Of a stretch of DNA of 64,000 bases, positions 52,485 through 61,806 are shown piece by piece. The notes beneath the pieces were generated by a model. It made no database searches and had not been told where the DNA came from. It worked only from the letters and a program-made list of their open reading frames with translations. The DNA is taken from the NCBI GenBank assembly GCA_965222005.1, contig OZ244935.1, positions 4,340,001 to 4,404,000 of the forward strand, read 5' to 3'. The stretch is from CBDCTM01 sp965222005. Lineage in GTDB: Bacteria; Bacteroidota; Bacteroidia; Chitinophagales; Saprospiraceae. The translations under genes and the position numbers were made by a program. Position 1 is the first letter of the stretch. Every line of letters starts with the position of its first letter.

Positions 52485-53321
52485 TTATCGCTGAACGACT
52501 ATTCTTTGGCTGATCGCTCCGTTTTCGTTGCTCAGGGAATAGAGGTAAAGGCCATTTTCCAATTGACTGCCGTCAAAAGGGATACTGTTTTTCCCCTCAA
52601 AGAGCTGTACGGATTGCTGGTGCAGCTGGCGGCCCATCATGTCAAACACTTTGAAGTCAAAGCGCTCCTTATAGTCGGCAATCACTGTGATGTTGGTGTA
52701 GTAACTAAAGGGATTGGGTTCACTGGCAAGGCGAAAATGAGCCTTCCAGGGCTCATCAGCTCCTACTATAAAGCAATTGGTAGAGTTTTCATCTTCCAGC
52801 ACCAGGGTATAATCACCATCCGCTCCCGAAATAATTGTGTTGGGGAAGGTAAGCTGTAAAAAAGGTTGAAAGACGTTGTTATAAATTTTGGTGGTAATAG
52901 TAAGCGGATAATCGCCCGTCGGGTTGTTGCTGGACGGTACACCATAGATCAATGCGCAGCCCAACGAATCGATAAAAGGATCAAATACACAATCGCCCGG
53001 ATTGCACGACCAGTCCATACCCTCAGGCAAGCCTACGATGGTAGTGGGCTCATCTTTTTCAAGCACGATCGAATCGATAGTTACGATCACGCCATTCACA
53101 TCCAGCATACGGGGTACCTTGAAAGTAAAGGTAAACTCATAAGGTTTATTGATACAAGCACTTTCGTTGATACCGCCATCCGGATTATTGGCATTTCTGG
53201 GAGGCGGATACACCCCAACGGCTGAATCTCTATAGGTTTCATCCGGGGTACAGATTTGGCTTTGGAGCTGAGTTTGGCTAAAGCAGGCAGAAATAAAAAT
53301 GAGGAGTAAGAGTTGTTTCAT
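52485..53321 (-). CDS. Secreted protein with T9SS tail, function unknown
   Basis: A 278-residue protein with signal peptide (LLLLIFISACFSQ). The central region is beta-rich with two cysteines in WSCNPGDCVFDPF and no named domain. Its T9SS domain is in the second half, with the usual FDGSQLENGLYLYSL and a VVQR end. Start ATG 53321 is preferred over 53360 because of the signal peptide and the promoter at 53349-53356. Small T9SS cargo, no activity known. Confidence 0.78.
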   Translation of the reverse strand: MKQLLLLIFISACFSQTQLQSQICTPDETYRDSAVGVYPPPRNANNPDGGINESACINKPYEFTFTFKVPRMLDVNGVIVTIDSIVLEKDEPTTIVGLPEGMDWSCNPGDCVFDPFIDSLGCALIYGVPSSNNPTGDYPLTITTKIYNNVFQPFLQLTFPNTIISGADGDYTLVLEDENSTNCFIVGADEPWKAHFRLASEPNPFSYYTNITVIADYKERFDFKVFDMMGRQLHQQSVQLFEGKNSIPFDGSQLENGLYLYSLSNENGAISQRIVVQR

Positions 53322-53348
53322 AATTGATTGTTTAATGGTCAGTAAAAT

Positions 53349-53356
53349 CAAATATA
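53349..53356 (-). promoter_or_regulatory. -7 promoter box for the small T9SS gene
   Basis: TATATTTG on the minus strand, 27 bp before the ATG at 53321. Confidence 0.55.
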
Positions 53357-53565
53357 GCAATAGAGTGTATCAAAATAGTCAATAAAGGTAATGGGTATGC
53401 TAAGGAATTGCGCCTTTCTGGATTAGAAAATGGTGTGTGGAAGGTACAAAATATCCGGCGCTAATATAGGTATTTCTGGCGTTTTACGTTCAAAAATTCC
53501 TTTTTCGGTCATCTTGCCAGCCTCAGAAATCCGCTTCTGAACAAGCACCGCTCACCCAAAACGCC

Positions 53566-53594
53566 TTGCATATTCCACTTATTATGTATATTTG
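53566..53594 (+). promoter_or_regulatory. Promoter for TonB-dependent receptor
   Basis: TTG (53566-53568) is followed after 18 bases by TATATTTG (53587-53594), a strong match to the Bacteroidota consensus. It would leave a leader of about 160 nt before the ATG at 53762. Confidence 0.65.
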
Positions 53595-53761
53595 CAGTCA
53601 TTCCACACCCTGAATATCTTTCCCATTATTTATCCACATCGCTACTTTTACCGCTCAAATTTTGGGCTGCTAAGTAAATTTTGCCCACATTAAAGTATAT
53701 TTCGTTTCTATTGCTGCATCAGCTACCAGTTCATTTGGAAACTGCTAAAAACTGAATCGAC

Positions 53762-56077
53762 ATGAATCTCTCCCCACTCAAACTATTGGTTGTCAGTATT
53801 TTATACTTTAGCTTCATTACTATCTGTATTGCACAGAACGCCCGCCTCTCTGGTCAGATCACCGACCAAAGCAATGGCGAGCCGCTCATCAATGCCACTA
53901 TCCAGCACAAAAATGGAGGAACCATTACCGATCTCGACGGGCATTGGCAACTTGAGCTGCCAGCAGGTACTCATTATCTGGAAGTCAACTATCTGGGCTT
54001 TCAAAGCCTTTATGAAACCGTCGAACTGGCTGCCGGAGAGGAAAAAGTATTCCATTTTCAAATGGAGGCCTCCCCCACCATTCTGCAAACCGCTACTGTG
54101 ACCAGTGGCCGTTACGAAAAGCCCATCGGCGAGGTTACTGTGTCAATGGAAGTACTCAAACCTGCACTCATCAAAGCTGTCAATGCCACCTCCATCGATG
54201 AAATCCTGGACAAAATGCCCGGCGTCAACATGATCGACGGGCAGGCCAACATCCGGGGCGGCTCAGGCTGGTCGTATGGTGCCGGCTCGCGGGTACTGCT
54301 GCTCATCGACGATATCCCTGCTCTGCAGCCCGATGCCGGCTTCCCCAATTGGGATGATGTACCCATCGAAACGGCCGAGCAGGTAGAGATAGTGAAAGGG
54401 GCTGCCTCTGCCCTGTACGGCTCCTCTGCCCTCAATGGCATCATCAATTTCAGGACCGCCTATGCCAAATCAAAACCCGAAACGACTGTTGCTGCCTTCT
54501 ATGGTCCCTACCTGGCACCAAAAGACAAGGCCAAGAAGAGCTGGACAGGCCACAAATTCCAAACGGGGCTCAATGTGTTGCACAAGCAAAAGATCAATAA
54601 ACTCGACCTGGTGCTCAGTGGTTTTGGGCTGTGGCGCGAAAGTGTCAAGGAGTTTAATTTCAGTCGCTACGCCCGTCTTACCATAGGTAGCCGCTATCGG
54701 ATCACTGACAAGCTGTCGGTGGGCTTCAACAGCAACTTCAATCGCGGCAAAAGTGCCAGCTTCTTTTATTGGCGCGATTCAGAGGAAGGGATTTATCTGG
54801 CCGATACCACTTCCATTTCCAATTCCAAAAAGAATCGCTTCACCATTGATCCCTTTGTCACTTATTTTGATAATGATGGCAACCGGCACAAATTGATCAG
54901 CCGCTTTTACAAAATCATCAATGACAATGACGGCAACCAGTCCAATGGCTCCAAGCTGTTTTATGGAGAGTATCAATTTCAGCGAAAATGGGAAGACATT
55001 GAGCTGGTAACTACGGCTGGCCTGGTAAGCAATACTACACAGGTAGCGGCGGAACTGTATGGGGACACCACTTATCACACCAACAATTATGCAGGCTATA
55101 TTCAGCTGGATAAAAAACTATTTGGCAAGCTGAATGTCAACGCTGGCATGCGCTACGAAAGCTACACCCAAAATAGCCCGGAATCAGTAGTGTTGGGACG
55201 TGATACTGTATTTATAGAGGATGGAAAAAGCCGGGAATCAAAGCCCGTTTTCCGTTTTGGGATCAATTTGCAAGCCACCAAAGAGACCTTTTTCCGGGCC
55301 TCCTGGGGGCAGGGCTACCGCTTTCCGACTATCGCCGAAAAGTTCATCTCTACCAATGCCGGTGGCGTGATCGTACTCCCCAATCCCGATCTCACTTCGG
55401 AGACCGGCTGGAGCGCAGAGTTTGGCCTGAAGCAAGGCTATCAGATATCAAAATGGCAGGGATACCTTGATATTGCCGCCTTCTGGTCAGAATACCAGGA
55501 CATGATGGAATTTTCTTTCGACCCCACACTCTTCGGCTTTCAATCGCGCAATGTAGGCAGCACCATCATCAAAGGAATGGAAGTAAGCGTAGTTGGCCAG
55601 GGCCTCTTCCTCGGCCTACCCTCTACCCTACTCACCGGATACACCTTCATCAATCCCAAATTCAAGCAGTGGGACGCACGGCCTATTGAGCCGGGGCAGG
55701 TTCCAACGGAAGGGCAAATCAACTATCAGAACTCTTCTTCAGAAAATAACATCCTCAAATACCGCCATCAGCATACATTCAAATTTGATATGGAAAGCAA
55801 CTACCGCAGCTTCAGCCTGGGGCTCGCCGCCATTTACAACAGCCACATGGAAGCTATCGACAAAGTGCTGGCTGCCTTTATCCCCGGCCTCGCAACCTAT
55901 CGGGAAAACAATACCGATGGCAGCTTGCGGATAGATGGCCGAATGGCTTATCGCTTTGCTCAGGGAACCAAAGCATCCTTTCTGATAAACAATATCTTCA
56001 ACCAGGAAATTCTGACCCGCCCCGGGCAGGTACAGTCACCCCGCCACATCCAACTCAAGGTAGAGCATGTTTTTTAG
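53762..56077 (+). CDS. TonB-dependent outer-membrane receptor
   Basis: A 771-residue receptor that imports a nutrient through the outer membrane with TonB energy. Signal peptide to about ICIAQ; carboxypeptidase-regulatory-like domain (about 28-110: ARLSGQITDQSNGEPLINATI); plug domain (LDKMPGVNMIDGQANIRGGSG, VEIVKGAASALYGSSALNGIINF); beta-barrel ending in the aromatic KVEHVF. Substrate is unknown: no SusD partner is adjacent, so it is more like a siderophore, cobalamin or metal receptor than a glycan one. Promoter at 53566-53594 leaves a long leader. Confidence 0.93.
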   Translation: MNLSPLKLLVVSILYFSFITICIAQNARLSGQITDQSNGEPLINATIQHKNGGTITDLDGHWQLELPAGTHYLEVNYLGFQSLYETVELAAGEEKVFHFQMEASPTILQTATVTSGRYEKPIGEVTVSMEVLKPALIKAVNATSIDEILDKMPGVNMIDGQANIRGGSGWSYGAGSRVLLLIDDIPALQPDAGFPNWDDVPIETAEQVEIVKGAASALYGSSALNGIINFRTAYAKSKPETTVAAFYGPYLAPKDKAKKSWTGHKFQTGLNVLHKQKINKLDLVLSGFGLWRESVKEFNFSRYARLTIGSRYRITDKLSVGFNSNFNRGKSASFFYWRDSEEGIYLADTTSISNSKKNRFTIDPFVTYFDNDGNRHKLISRFYKIINDNDGNQSNGSKLFYGEYQFQRKWEDIELVTTAGLVSNTTQVAAELYGDTTYHTNNYAGYIQLDKKLFGKLNVNAGMRYESYTQNSPESVVLGRDTVFIEDGKSRESKPVFRFGINLQATKETFFRASWGQGYRFPTIAEKFISTNAGGVIVLPNPDLTSETGWSAEFGLKQGYQISKWQGYLDIAAFWSEYQDMMEFSFDPTLFGFQSRNVGSTIIKGMEVSVVGQGLFLGLPSTLLTGYTFINPKFKQWDARPIEPGQVPTEGQINYQNSSSENNILKYRHQHTFKFDMESNYRSFSLGLAAIYNSHMEAIDKVLAAFIPGLATYRENNTDGSLRIDGRMAYRFAQGTKASFLINNIFNQEILTRPGQVQSPRHIQLKVEHVF

Positions 56078-56108
56078 CCGACTAATGCATTGTAGGGCTC
56101 TCCGGCCC

Positions 56109-56675
56109 TCACTCCACTATATCCACCTCAAAATACCCATCCTCAAACTTCACCCGATCCGGATTGGCAGGATTGCGCTTGCCTCCACGCGTAGCAATCT
56201 TGAAATGCACCTTGAAGCGCCCTTTTATCTCACCCGCCAACGTATCGAAACGCAGAATGTGGAAAAAATTGCTCTTGCCCTCGTCCAGGTCATAGGTGTC
56301 TTCAAAAACATGGCCATCGTCCGTACCCAGGCTGTAGGAGCATTTAATGCTGTCACCCTGGAGGTTTCTACTGTCTCGCCTATCTGTCAGTGGATAGAGA
56401 CCTTCTGTGGGCAACATTCTGCCAAAGCCTAATATTTCTCTCAAATAGCCCTTATCCGTTTGTGTTAAGAATGAAATTCCGTAAAACCCGGGCTTATCAT
56501 TATGCTCCTTTGCTATGGCCGAAGCCAGAAAATCGGTCCCGTTCTTTTGGGCCTGGCCGTAGCCGTGGGCCATATCACCCGGGAGAAATACCCGTACCGA
56601 GCCGTAGTGTTCTTCTTTGTAGCAGGCAGAGGCAAGGAGCGCCACGGTAAAAAAGGCAGCTATTAGTTTGTGCAT
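56109..56675 (-). CDS. Lipoprotein of unknown function
   Basis: A 188-residue lipoprotein (ALLASACYKEE). The mature part is beta-rich with YGSVRVFLPGD and GRFKVHFKIATRGGKRNP. No domain recognised. It begins 3 bp after the end of the protease gene, so it is co-transcribed with it and could be a partner, e.g. an inhibitor or anchor; this is inference. Convergent with the TonB receptor (31 bp). Confidence 0.72.
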   Translation of the reverse strand: MHKLIAAFFTVALLASACYKEEHYGSVRVFLPGDMAHGYGQAQKNGTDFLASAIAKEHNDKPGFYGISFLTQTDKGYLREILGFGRMLPTEGLYPLTDRRDSRNLQGDSIKCSYSLGTDDGHVFEDTYDLDEGKSNFFHILRFDTLAGEIKGRFKVHFKIATRGGKRNPANPDRVKFEDGYFEVDIVE

Positions 56676-56678
56676 GGC

Positions 56679-58556
56679 TCAGGGTTTTTGAAGGGTGAAG
56701 CGAATGGCTTTCTTTTCCTTACCAACATCCCAAACCAACCAGTACAAGCCATTGGGAAGGGAGTTAAGGATTATTGTTCGTTTATGCAGCCCCTTATCCA
56801 GCAGACCAAGGTCACTTGCTAAAACCTCCTTGCCGCTGATATCTACTACTTTGATGTAGGTTCTTTGCTTTGCTTCCAATTGCAAAGCAATATCCATCCG
56901 GCCATCATTGGGGTTGGGAAAGACGGTCAGATCGCCGTTCAAATCCAAGTCCTTGGGCTTGCCCGGCATAATCAGTCTGCTACTACCTCCTCCCGGGCTG
57001 GTAACACAACCCGTTGTGATAATCTTTTTGATCACCGTTTTGCTATACCCATCGGATGAGTTTACCGTTAGCCGGACAAAGAAAAAGGGTGTGGCTAATT
57101 TACTAATCACAATGTATGTACCCTGCCCCAATGGATTGCCGGGGATAATGTTGAACACGCTTTGCGACCAGGCCCATTCATAGGTAAAAGGCGCAAAGCC
57201 AAAACCATCGGATGAACCGGCCACTACGCGGGCATCCAGTCGAATGGTGGAGAGGGGGTCACCATCGTCATCGCAAAAATCGCCAGGGCCGGTAATGCCC
57301 ACGCTCCAATTTATGCGAGGTACAAATCCCGCTACAATACAGCCCGAATTCCGAATAGCTCTGGAATTGTCACTTACAGCCGTACCCGTGGCGAAGGTGG
57401 AACCGCTGGCAGCATCGGAATAAGATATCTGTGGATTGGAATAATGCAGAATTGTAGCATCCACATTAGGTGGCGAGGTGTGTACAACAGTCCCATACTC
57501 AATACCGGAGGTAATAAAAGAATGTGCATGGGTATCTGTATTGGCACAGCGTTGTACCTGAGAGCCCCCCGGATGTGTACCCGATTCGTGCAAGGCACCA
57601 AAGGCGTGCCCTATTTCATGGGCAAAAGTATAAGTGGGTGTCAGCAGCTCAAATACCTCCAACAGAATATAGGCATTTTCCGCTACCACAAATTCGTTGT
57701 TTAGTGACTGACCCGTAGCACCCGAATAACCCTGATTGGTCAGCATAACTACTATATCGGCTCTGTATTCTTCCCGATAATTCTGTAAGGTTTCATCTAC
57801 TGCTGCATCTTGGGCGTCACTAAAGATATCTTGTCCATCTAAATAATCCGGATCATAAGTAATGCCTTTAACTATTTTGACTGACTTGTTGGGGATATCG
57901 CTATTGGCAAAGGCCGTATTGACGGAAGCTTCTGCAAAGGCAATGGCAAAAGATGCGATAAAAATATTGGAATACCCGGGATAATTGAGCGCCTGGGGCG
58001 TCCAGATGAGAAGGATATCAATCTCCGCAGGACAGGTATTAAACTCTTCCGAGCACCAGTCTGGCTCTGGTGGCGAAGCCGAGCCCCCTGTTTCGCCGCC
58101 GCAGAAGTCGGGTTGGGTGGTTTTGTGATGCCTAACTAGTACACTGAGCGTATCATTAACCGGCTGAATGCTAAAAAAGCTGGTGTCAATTTGAATGGTT
58201 CCGGCTTTTCCTTCCGGCTTGACAATGATAATTGCTGTTCCGTTGGCATTTGTAAAATTACCGGCCCAGGTATAGTCCTGGCTGGAGCGATAATCAAAGG
58301 TCTGTGTTTCAATTTTAAATGTGTCTGGAGCATAGCCTGGAATCACCATCTCAAAATTCCCTAAATATTCCAATTCTGATAGTTCATTAACGGTAACTAA
58401 GCGGATTTGCTGAGTGTATTTGGCTTGTTTAATAGAGTCTAATCCTTCTTGCTGTGCAGGTGTAAAAGAGAACTGGCTTTCTGCATACTCGGTAAAGAAA
58501 CCGGCCGTTTGGGCGTTAATGACAGGCATGGTGGTCACGAGGCATAAAGTTACCAT
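56679..58556 (-). CDS. Reprolysin-like zinc metalloprotease with T9SS tail
   Basis: A 625-residue secreted protease. The zinc site FAHEIGHAFGALHESGTHP (HExxHxxGxxH, near residue 313) marks a metzincin. Propeptide-like N-terminal region (about 20-165) precedes a Cys-rich catalytic domain. The T9SS domain begins LTVFPNPNDGRMDIAL and ends RFTLQKP. The signal peptide is short and weak (MVTLCLVTTMPVINAQ) and lacks the usual positive residues; an in-frame stop upstream limits alternatives, so the true N-terminus is uncertain. Followed by the lipoprotein gene after 3 bp. Confidence 0.87.
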   Translation of the reverse strand: MVTLCLVTTMPVINAQTAGFFTEYAESQFSFTPAQQEGLDSIKQAKYTQQIRLVTVNELSELEYLGNFEMVIPGYAPDTFKIETQTFDYRSSQDYTWAGNFTNANGTAIIIVKPEGKAGTIQIDTSFFSIQPVNDTLSVLVRHHKTTQPDFCGGETGGSASPPEPDWCSEEFNTCPAEIDILLIWTPQALNYPGYSNIFIASFAIAFAEASVNTAFANSDIPNKSVKIVKGITYDPDYLDGQDIFSDAQDAAVDETLQNYREEYRADIVVMLTNQGYSGATGQSLNNEFVVAENAYILLEVFELLTPTYTFAHEIGHAFGALHESGTHPGGSQVQRCANTDTHAHSFITSGIEYGTVVHTSPPNVDATILHYSNPQISYSDAASGSTFATGTAVSDNSRAIRNSGCIVAGFVPRINWSVGITGPGDFCDDDGDPLSTIRLDARVVAGSSDGFGFAPFTYEWAWSQSVFNIIPGNPLGQGTYIVISKLATPFFFVRLTVNSSDGYSKTVIKKIITTGCVTSPGGGSSRLIMPGKPKDLDLNGDLTVFPNPNDGRMDIALQLEAKQRTYIKVVDISGKEVLASDLGLLDKGLHKRTIILNSLPNGLYWLVWDVGKEKKAIRFTLQKP

Positions 58557-58711
58557 ACCATAAGGTACACGAATGTTGTGCTGAAAATCTCATAATGGAG
58601 GGTTTTTGGTGAAGAAATTGGATTGTAATGTAATAATTTTGTTACATATTGTCAATTTTTTTAACATTTAGTTTTCAAAAGCTATGGCCCGCTCACCGAA
58701 AACCTGCCAAT

Positions 58712-58745
58712 TTGGCACATTTCTCCCCGATTTCTTCTATCTTTG
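58712..58745 (+). promoter_or_regulatory. Promoter for miaB
   Basis: TTG (58712-58714) and TATCTTTG (58738-58745) with a 23-base spacer, 24 bp before the ATG at 58770. It shows that the TTG at 58743 is not the start. Confidence 0.55.
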
Positions 58746-58769
58746 CAGCCTGAAATTGAAGGATCAGCT

Positions 58770-60206
58770 ATGTATAATGACAACCCGACATTAAAAGGTA
58801 TCACCAAAACAATGGACGAGCAAAAGCAGGGAGAGGTGTTTTTCCAGCCAGTAGCTGGGGAGTCTGCTACTTCCCGCAAGTTTTATATCGAGAGTTACGG
58901 CTGCCAGATGAACTTCAGCGATAGCGAGATCGTAGCTTCCATCCTTGCTAAAATGGGATATCAGCCTACCCGCGAGTTGGAGGCTTCCGACCTTATCCTC
59001 ATCAATACCTGCTCGATCCGGGAAAAGGCAGAAGAGACCGTCCGCAAGCGGCTCCGCATCTTTGATAAAGTGAAAAGCCAACGGCCCGGCACGCTGGTGG
59101 GTGTACTCGGCTGTATGGCCGAACGGCTCAAAACAAAGCTGCTGGAGGAAGAAAAGCTGGTCGATCTGGTAGTCGGTCCGGATGCTTACCGCGATCTGCC
59201 AAAGCTGGTCAGCACCGCCGAAGAGGGCGACAAGGGCATCAATGTGTTCCTCTCCCGCGAAGAGACCTATGCCGACATCAGCCCGCTGCGGCTCGGTAGC
59301 AATGGCGTCACAGCATTTATCAGCATCATGCGTGGCTGCGATAATATGTGCTCCTTTTGTGTGGTGCCATTCACCAGAGGCCGCGAGCGCAGCAGGAATG
59401 CCTTCAGCATAGTGGCCGAAGCTGCTGATCTGTATCAAAAAGGGTATCGGGAAGTGACTTTGCTGGGCCAAAATGTGGATTCGTATCATTGGGAAAATCC
59501 TGAAACCAATGCTTCGGTCAATTTCGCTCAACTGCTGGACAGGGTAGCCGATATCCGGCCCGATCTGCGCATCCGCTTTTCTACCTCCCATCCAAAAGAC
59601 ATCACCGATGAGGTGCTGCATACAATGGCCCGGCACGAAAATATTTGCAAGTACATCCACCTGCCTGTACAATCCGGCAATAGTAGGGTGCTGGAGATGA
59701 TGAACCGGACCTATGACCGGGACTGGTATATTGAAAAAATCAACACGATTTACCGCATCCTGCCGGACTGCGCCATCTCCTCCGACATCATCGCCGGCTT
59801 TTGCAGCGAAACGGAAGCCGAGCATCAGGATACCCTCAGCATCATAGAGCTGGCCAATTACAGCATGTCCTACATGTTTGTCTATTCCGAGCGACCTGGC
59901 ACTTTGGCGGCCCGCAAATACACGGATGATGTGCCTATGGAGATTAAAAAACGGCGACTCAGTGAGATCATCGCCTTGCAAAACGAGGTGTCTCTCAAAC
60001 ACAACCGAAACGATATTGGGAAAATATTTAATGTATTGATAGAAGGAGATTCAAAAAAATCGGAGCAGGATTTCAAAGGGCGCAACAGCCAAAACAAGAT
60101 GATCGTATTCCCCAAAAAAAAGGGGCTGAAAGCGGGTGATTATGTGAAGGTAAAAGTCCATGACGCTACCAGCGCTACCCTGCTAGGCAATATTGCTGAC
60201 AGCTAA
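58770..60206 (+). CDS. miaB: tRNA-2-methylthio-N6-dimethylallyladenosine synthase
   Basis: A 479-residue radical-SAM methylthiotransferase that modifies A37 of tRNAs. The N-terminal UPF0004 domain has SYGCQMNFSDSE, INTCSIREKAEETV and LGCMAERLK for the auxiliary cluster; the radical-SAM motif is CDNMCSFCVVPFTRGRE around residues 190-205; the C-terminal TRAM domain is about 415-475 (VFPKKKGLKAGDYVKVKV). Length and motifs fit MiaB. First in the block miaB - sigma-54 activator - lptE - TPR - secG, a conserved Bacteroidota order. Confidence 0.95.
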   Translation: MYNDNPTLKGITKTMDEQKQGEVFFQPVAGESATSRKFYIESYGCQMNFSDSEIVASILAKMGYQPTRELEASDLILINTCSIREKAEETVRKRLRIFDKVKSQRPGTLVGVLGCMAERLKTKLLEEEKLVDLVVGPDAYRDLPKLVSTAEEGDKGINVFLSREETYADISPLRLGSNGVTAFISIMRGCDNMCSFCVVPFTRGRERSRNAFSIVAEAADLYQKGYREVTLLGQNVDSYHWENPETNASVNFAQLLDRVADIRPDLRIRFSTSHPKDITDEVLHTMARHENICKYIHLPVQSGNSRVLEMMNRTYDRDWYIEKINTIYRILPDCAISSDIIAGFCSETEAEHQDTLSIIELANYSMSYMFVYSERPGTLAARKYTDDVPMEIKKRRLSEIIALQNEVSLKHNRNDIGKIFNVLIEGDSKKSEQDFKGRNSQNKMIVFPKKKGLKAGDYVKVKVHDATSATLLGNIADS

Positions 60207-60266
60207 CATTAGTAGAAGAAGCCCTTCTCTTCAGCTTTAAAGTCACCCTTCTTAAAAAAACTACAC

Positions 60267-61538
60267 GTGAGCAAATTACAATCTATAAAACAACGCTTTG
60301 GCATCATTGGTGGCTCGGCAGCCCTTGACCAGGCACTGGGCAAAGCCGTGCGGGTAGCCAATACCGATCTGACGGTTTTGATAATAGGCGAAAGCGGTGT
60401 GGGCAAAGAGGTATTTTCCACCATTATCCACAATCTCAGTGCCCGCAAGCACAGCAAATTTATCGCTATCAACTGCGGCGCCATCCCCGAAGGCACTATC
60501 AATTCGGAGTTGTTTGGCCATGAGAAAGGCGCCTTCACAGGAGCCACCAGCGAACGCAAGGGCTACTTTGAAACGGTAGATGGGGGCACTATTTTTCTGG
60601 ATGAAATTGGTGAAATGCCGCTCGACACGCAGGCCTTCTTATTGAGGGTACTGGAAAGTGGCGAGTTTATCCGGGTAGGCTCGTCCAAGATGGTGAAAAC
60701 AGACGTGCGCATCATTACTGCTACCCATTCCAATTTGCAGGAGCGGGTGAAAAATGGCAAATTTCGTCAGGATTTATACTATCGCCTCAGCACCGTTCCC
60801 ATCCAGGTACCCTCCCTAAAAGAGCGGAGGGAGGACATTTTTCTGCTGTTCCGAAAATTTTCCGTTGATTTTTCCGAAAAATATCGCATGCCTGTGGTGC
60901 AGCTCGATGCCAGTGCGCGTGATTTGCTGGAGCGCTACAGCTGGCCCGGCAACATTCGCGAGCTAAAGAACGTGGCCGAGCAAATATCCGTACTGTCTGA
61001 AGATCGGCTCATTTCCGCCGAAGAGCTGTCGCAATTTCTACCAAAACTGGGGCAGCGCAATTTGCCAGCACTGACCGATTCAGGCTCTTCTGACGGCACC
61101 ACCATGCATGAGCGGGAGATTCTATACAAACTCCTTTTTGAAATGAAGAGCGACCTCAATGACCTGAAATCGCTGGTGTTTGAACTCATCAATCACAACA
61201 ATCTGCAAGTTTCCGATATAAAAAGCCTCCATCAGTTTAGTAAGTCGGAGGATACCTTCCGGCGGCGCAGCCTGGAGGAGCGCGCCCATTCGACCTTTAA
61301 TCCTTCGGATGAGGCGGCCCATATAGATGCCGAAGCGCCTATTATCATCAAAAACCCGCCAGGGCAGTCTTTTCAAAATTCAGAGGTGGTGGAGGAAAAT
61401 CTGTCATTGGAAGAAATGGAGCGCGATTTGATCAAACGGGCCCTGCACAAGCACAAAGGCAGGCGGAAGGATGCTGCCACCGAGCTGGGCATTTCGGAAA
61501 GAACCCTCTACCGAAAGATCAAATTTTATGATTTATAA
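60267..61538 (+). CDS. Sigma-54-dependent transcriptional activator without receiver domain
   Basis: A 423-residue bacterial enhancer-binding protein. The AAA+ domain starts almost at once: Walker A GESGVGKE at 41-48, GAFTGA at 88-93 (sigma-54 contact), Walker B TIFLDE at 108-113, and LEHRR-like SLKERREDIFLLF. A long, variable linker (about 250-370) and a C-terminal Fis-type HTH (RDLIKRALHKHKGRRKDAATELGISERTLYRKI) follow. The absence of a receiver or ligand domain means constitutive or unknown control. Start GTG 60267. Its conserved position before lptE and secG suggests a role in envelope stress or biogenesis; that is inference. Confidence 0.92.
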   Translation: MSKLQSIKQRFGIIGGSAALDQALGKAVRVANTDLTVLIIGESGVGKEVFSTIIHNLSARKHSKFIAINCGAIPEGTINSELFGHEKGAFTGATSERKGYFETVDGGTIFLDEIGEMPLDTQAFLLRVLESGEFIRVGSSKMVKTDVRIITATHSNLQERVKNGKFRQDLYYRLSTVPIQVPSLKERREDIFLLFRKFSVDFSEKYRMPVVQLDASARDLLERYSWPGNIRELKNVAEQISVLSEDRLISAEELSQFLPKLGQRNLPALTDSGSSDGTTMHEREILYKLLFEMKSDLNDLKSLVFELINHNNLQVSDIKSLHQFSKSEDTFRRRSLEERAHSTFNPSDEAAHIDAEAPIIIKNPPGQSFQNSEVVEENLSLEEMERDLIKRALHKHKGRRKDAATELGISERTLYRKIKFYDL

Positions 61539-61577
61539 GAAACTGTTTTGAAATTTGTGGTGAAATTTTTTATAGCG

Positions 61578-61663
61578 TATTTTTTTTTCTCAGAGGAGGC
61601 TTTTTTTGAGGTGAATAGCTGAGCTATTTGCCGATAAAAAAGTGAAGTACGAGGAAAAAAGAC
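61578..61663 (-). repeat. Dispersed intergenic repeat A, copy 2
   Basis: The minus strand carries the same ordered blocks as 38279-38361: TCTTTT, TACTTC, AAATAGCTC, GCTATTC, CTCAAAAAA, GCCTC, CTGA. Opposite orientation to copy 1. It lies in the gene-free interval between the sigma-54 activator and lptE. Confidence 0.7.
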
Positions 61664-61806
61664 GCATAAAAAAACTCAATAAGCGTAAGTGCTTCAGCAC
61701 GAGCACTATAAACCCTTCATCCTCAGCCCCAAATTCCGGATGTTAAGAGCCTCCGACAGCAGACCAAATAACAATGCCCGGCGTTTTCAGTAAATATTCT
61801 TTATCA

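Larger units (their letters stand above)
53322..53761. other. Gene-free stretch with two divergent promoters
   Basis: About 440 bp between divergent genes. It holds a -7 box for the minus gene (53349-53356) and a well-formed promoter for the plus TonB receptor gene (53566-53594). No coding sequence is convincing; the 167-nt leader after the plus promoter has no recognisable riboswitch. Confidence 0.6.

Noticed and set aside
53595..53761. Cobalamin or other riboswitch in the TonB receptor leader
   Set aside because: No conserved B12-box or other known riboswitch core was found.
58791..60002. A 403-codon open frame on the minus strand inside miaB
   Set aside because: The plus strand carries a complete, motif-rich MiaB; the minus frame has no motifs and is explained by codon bias.
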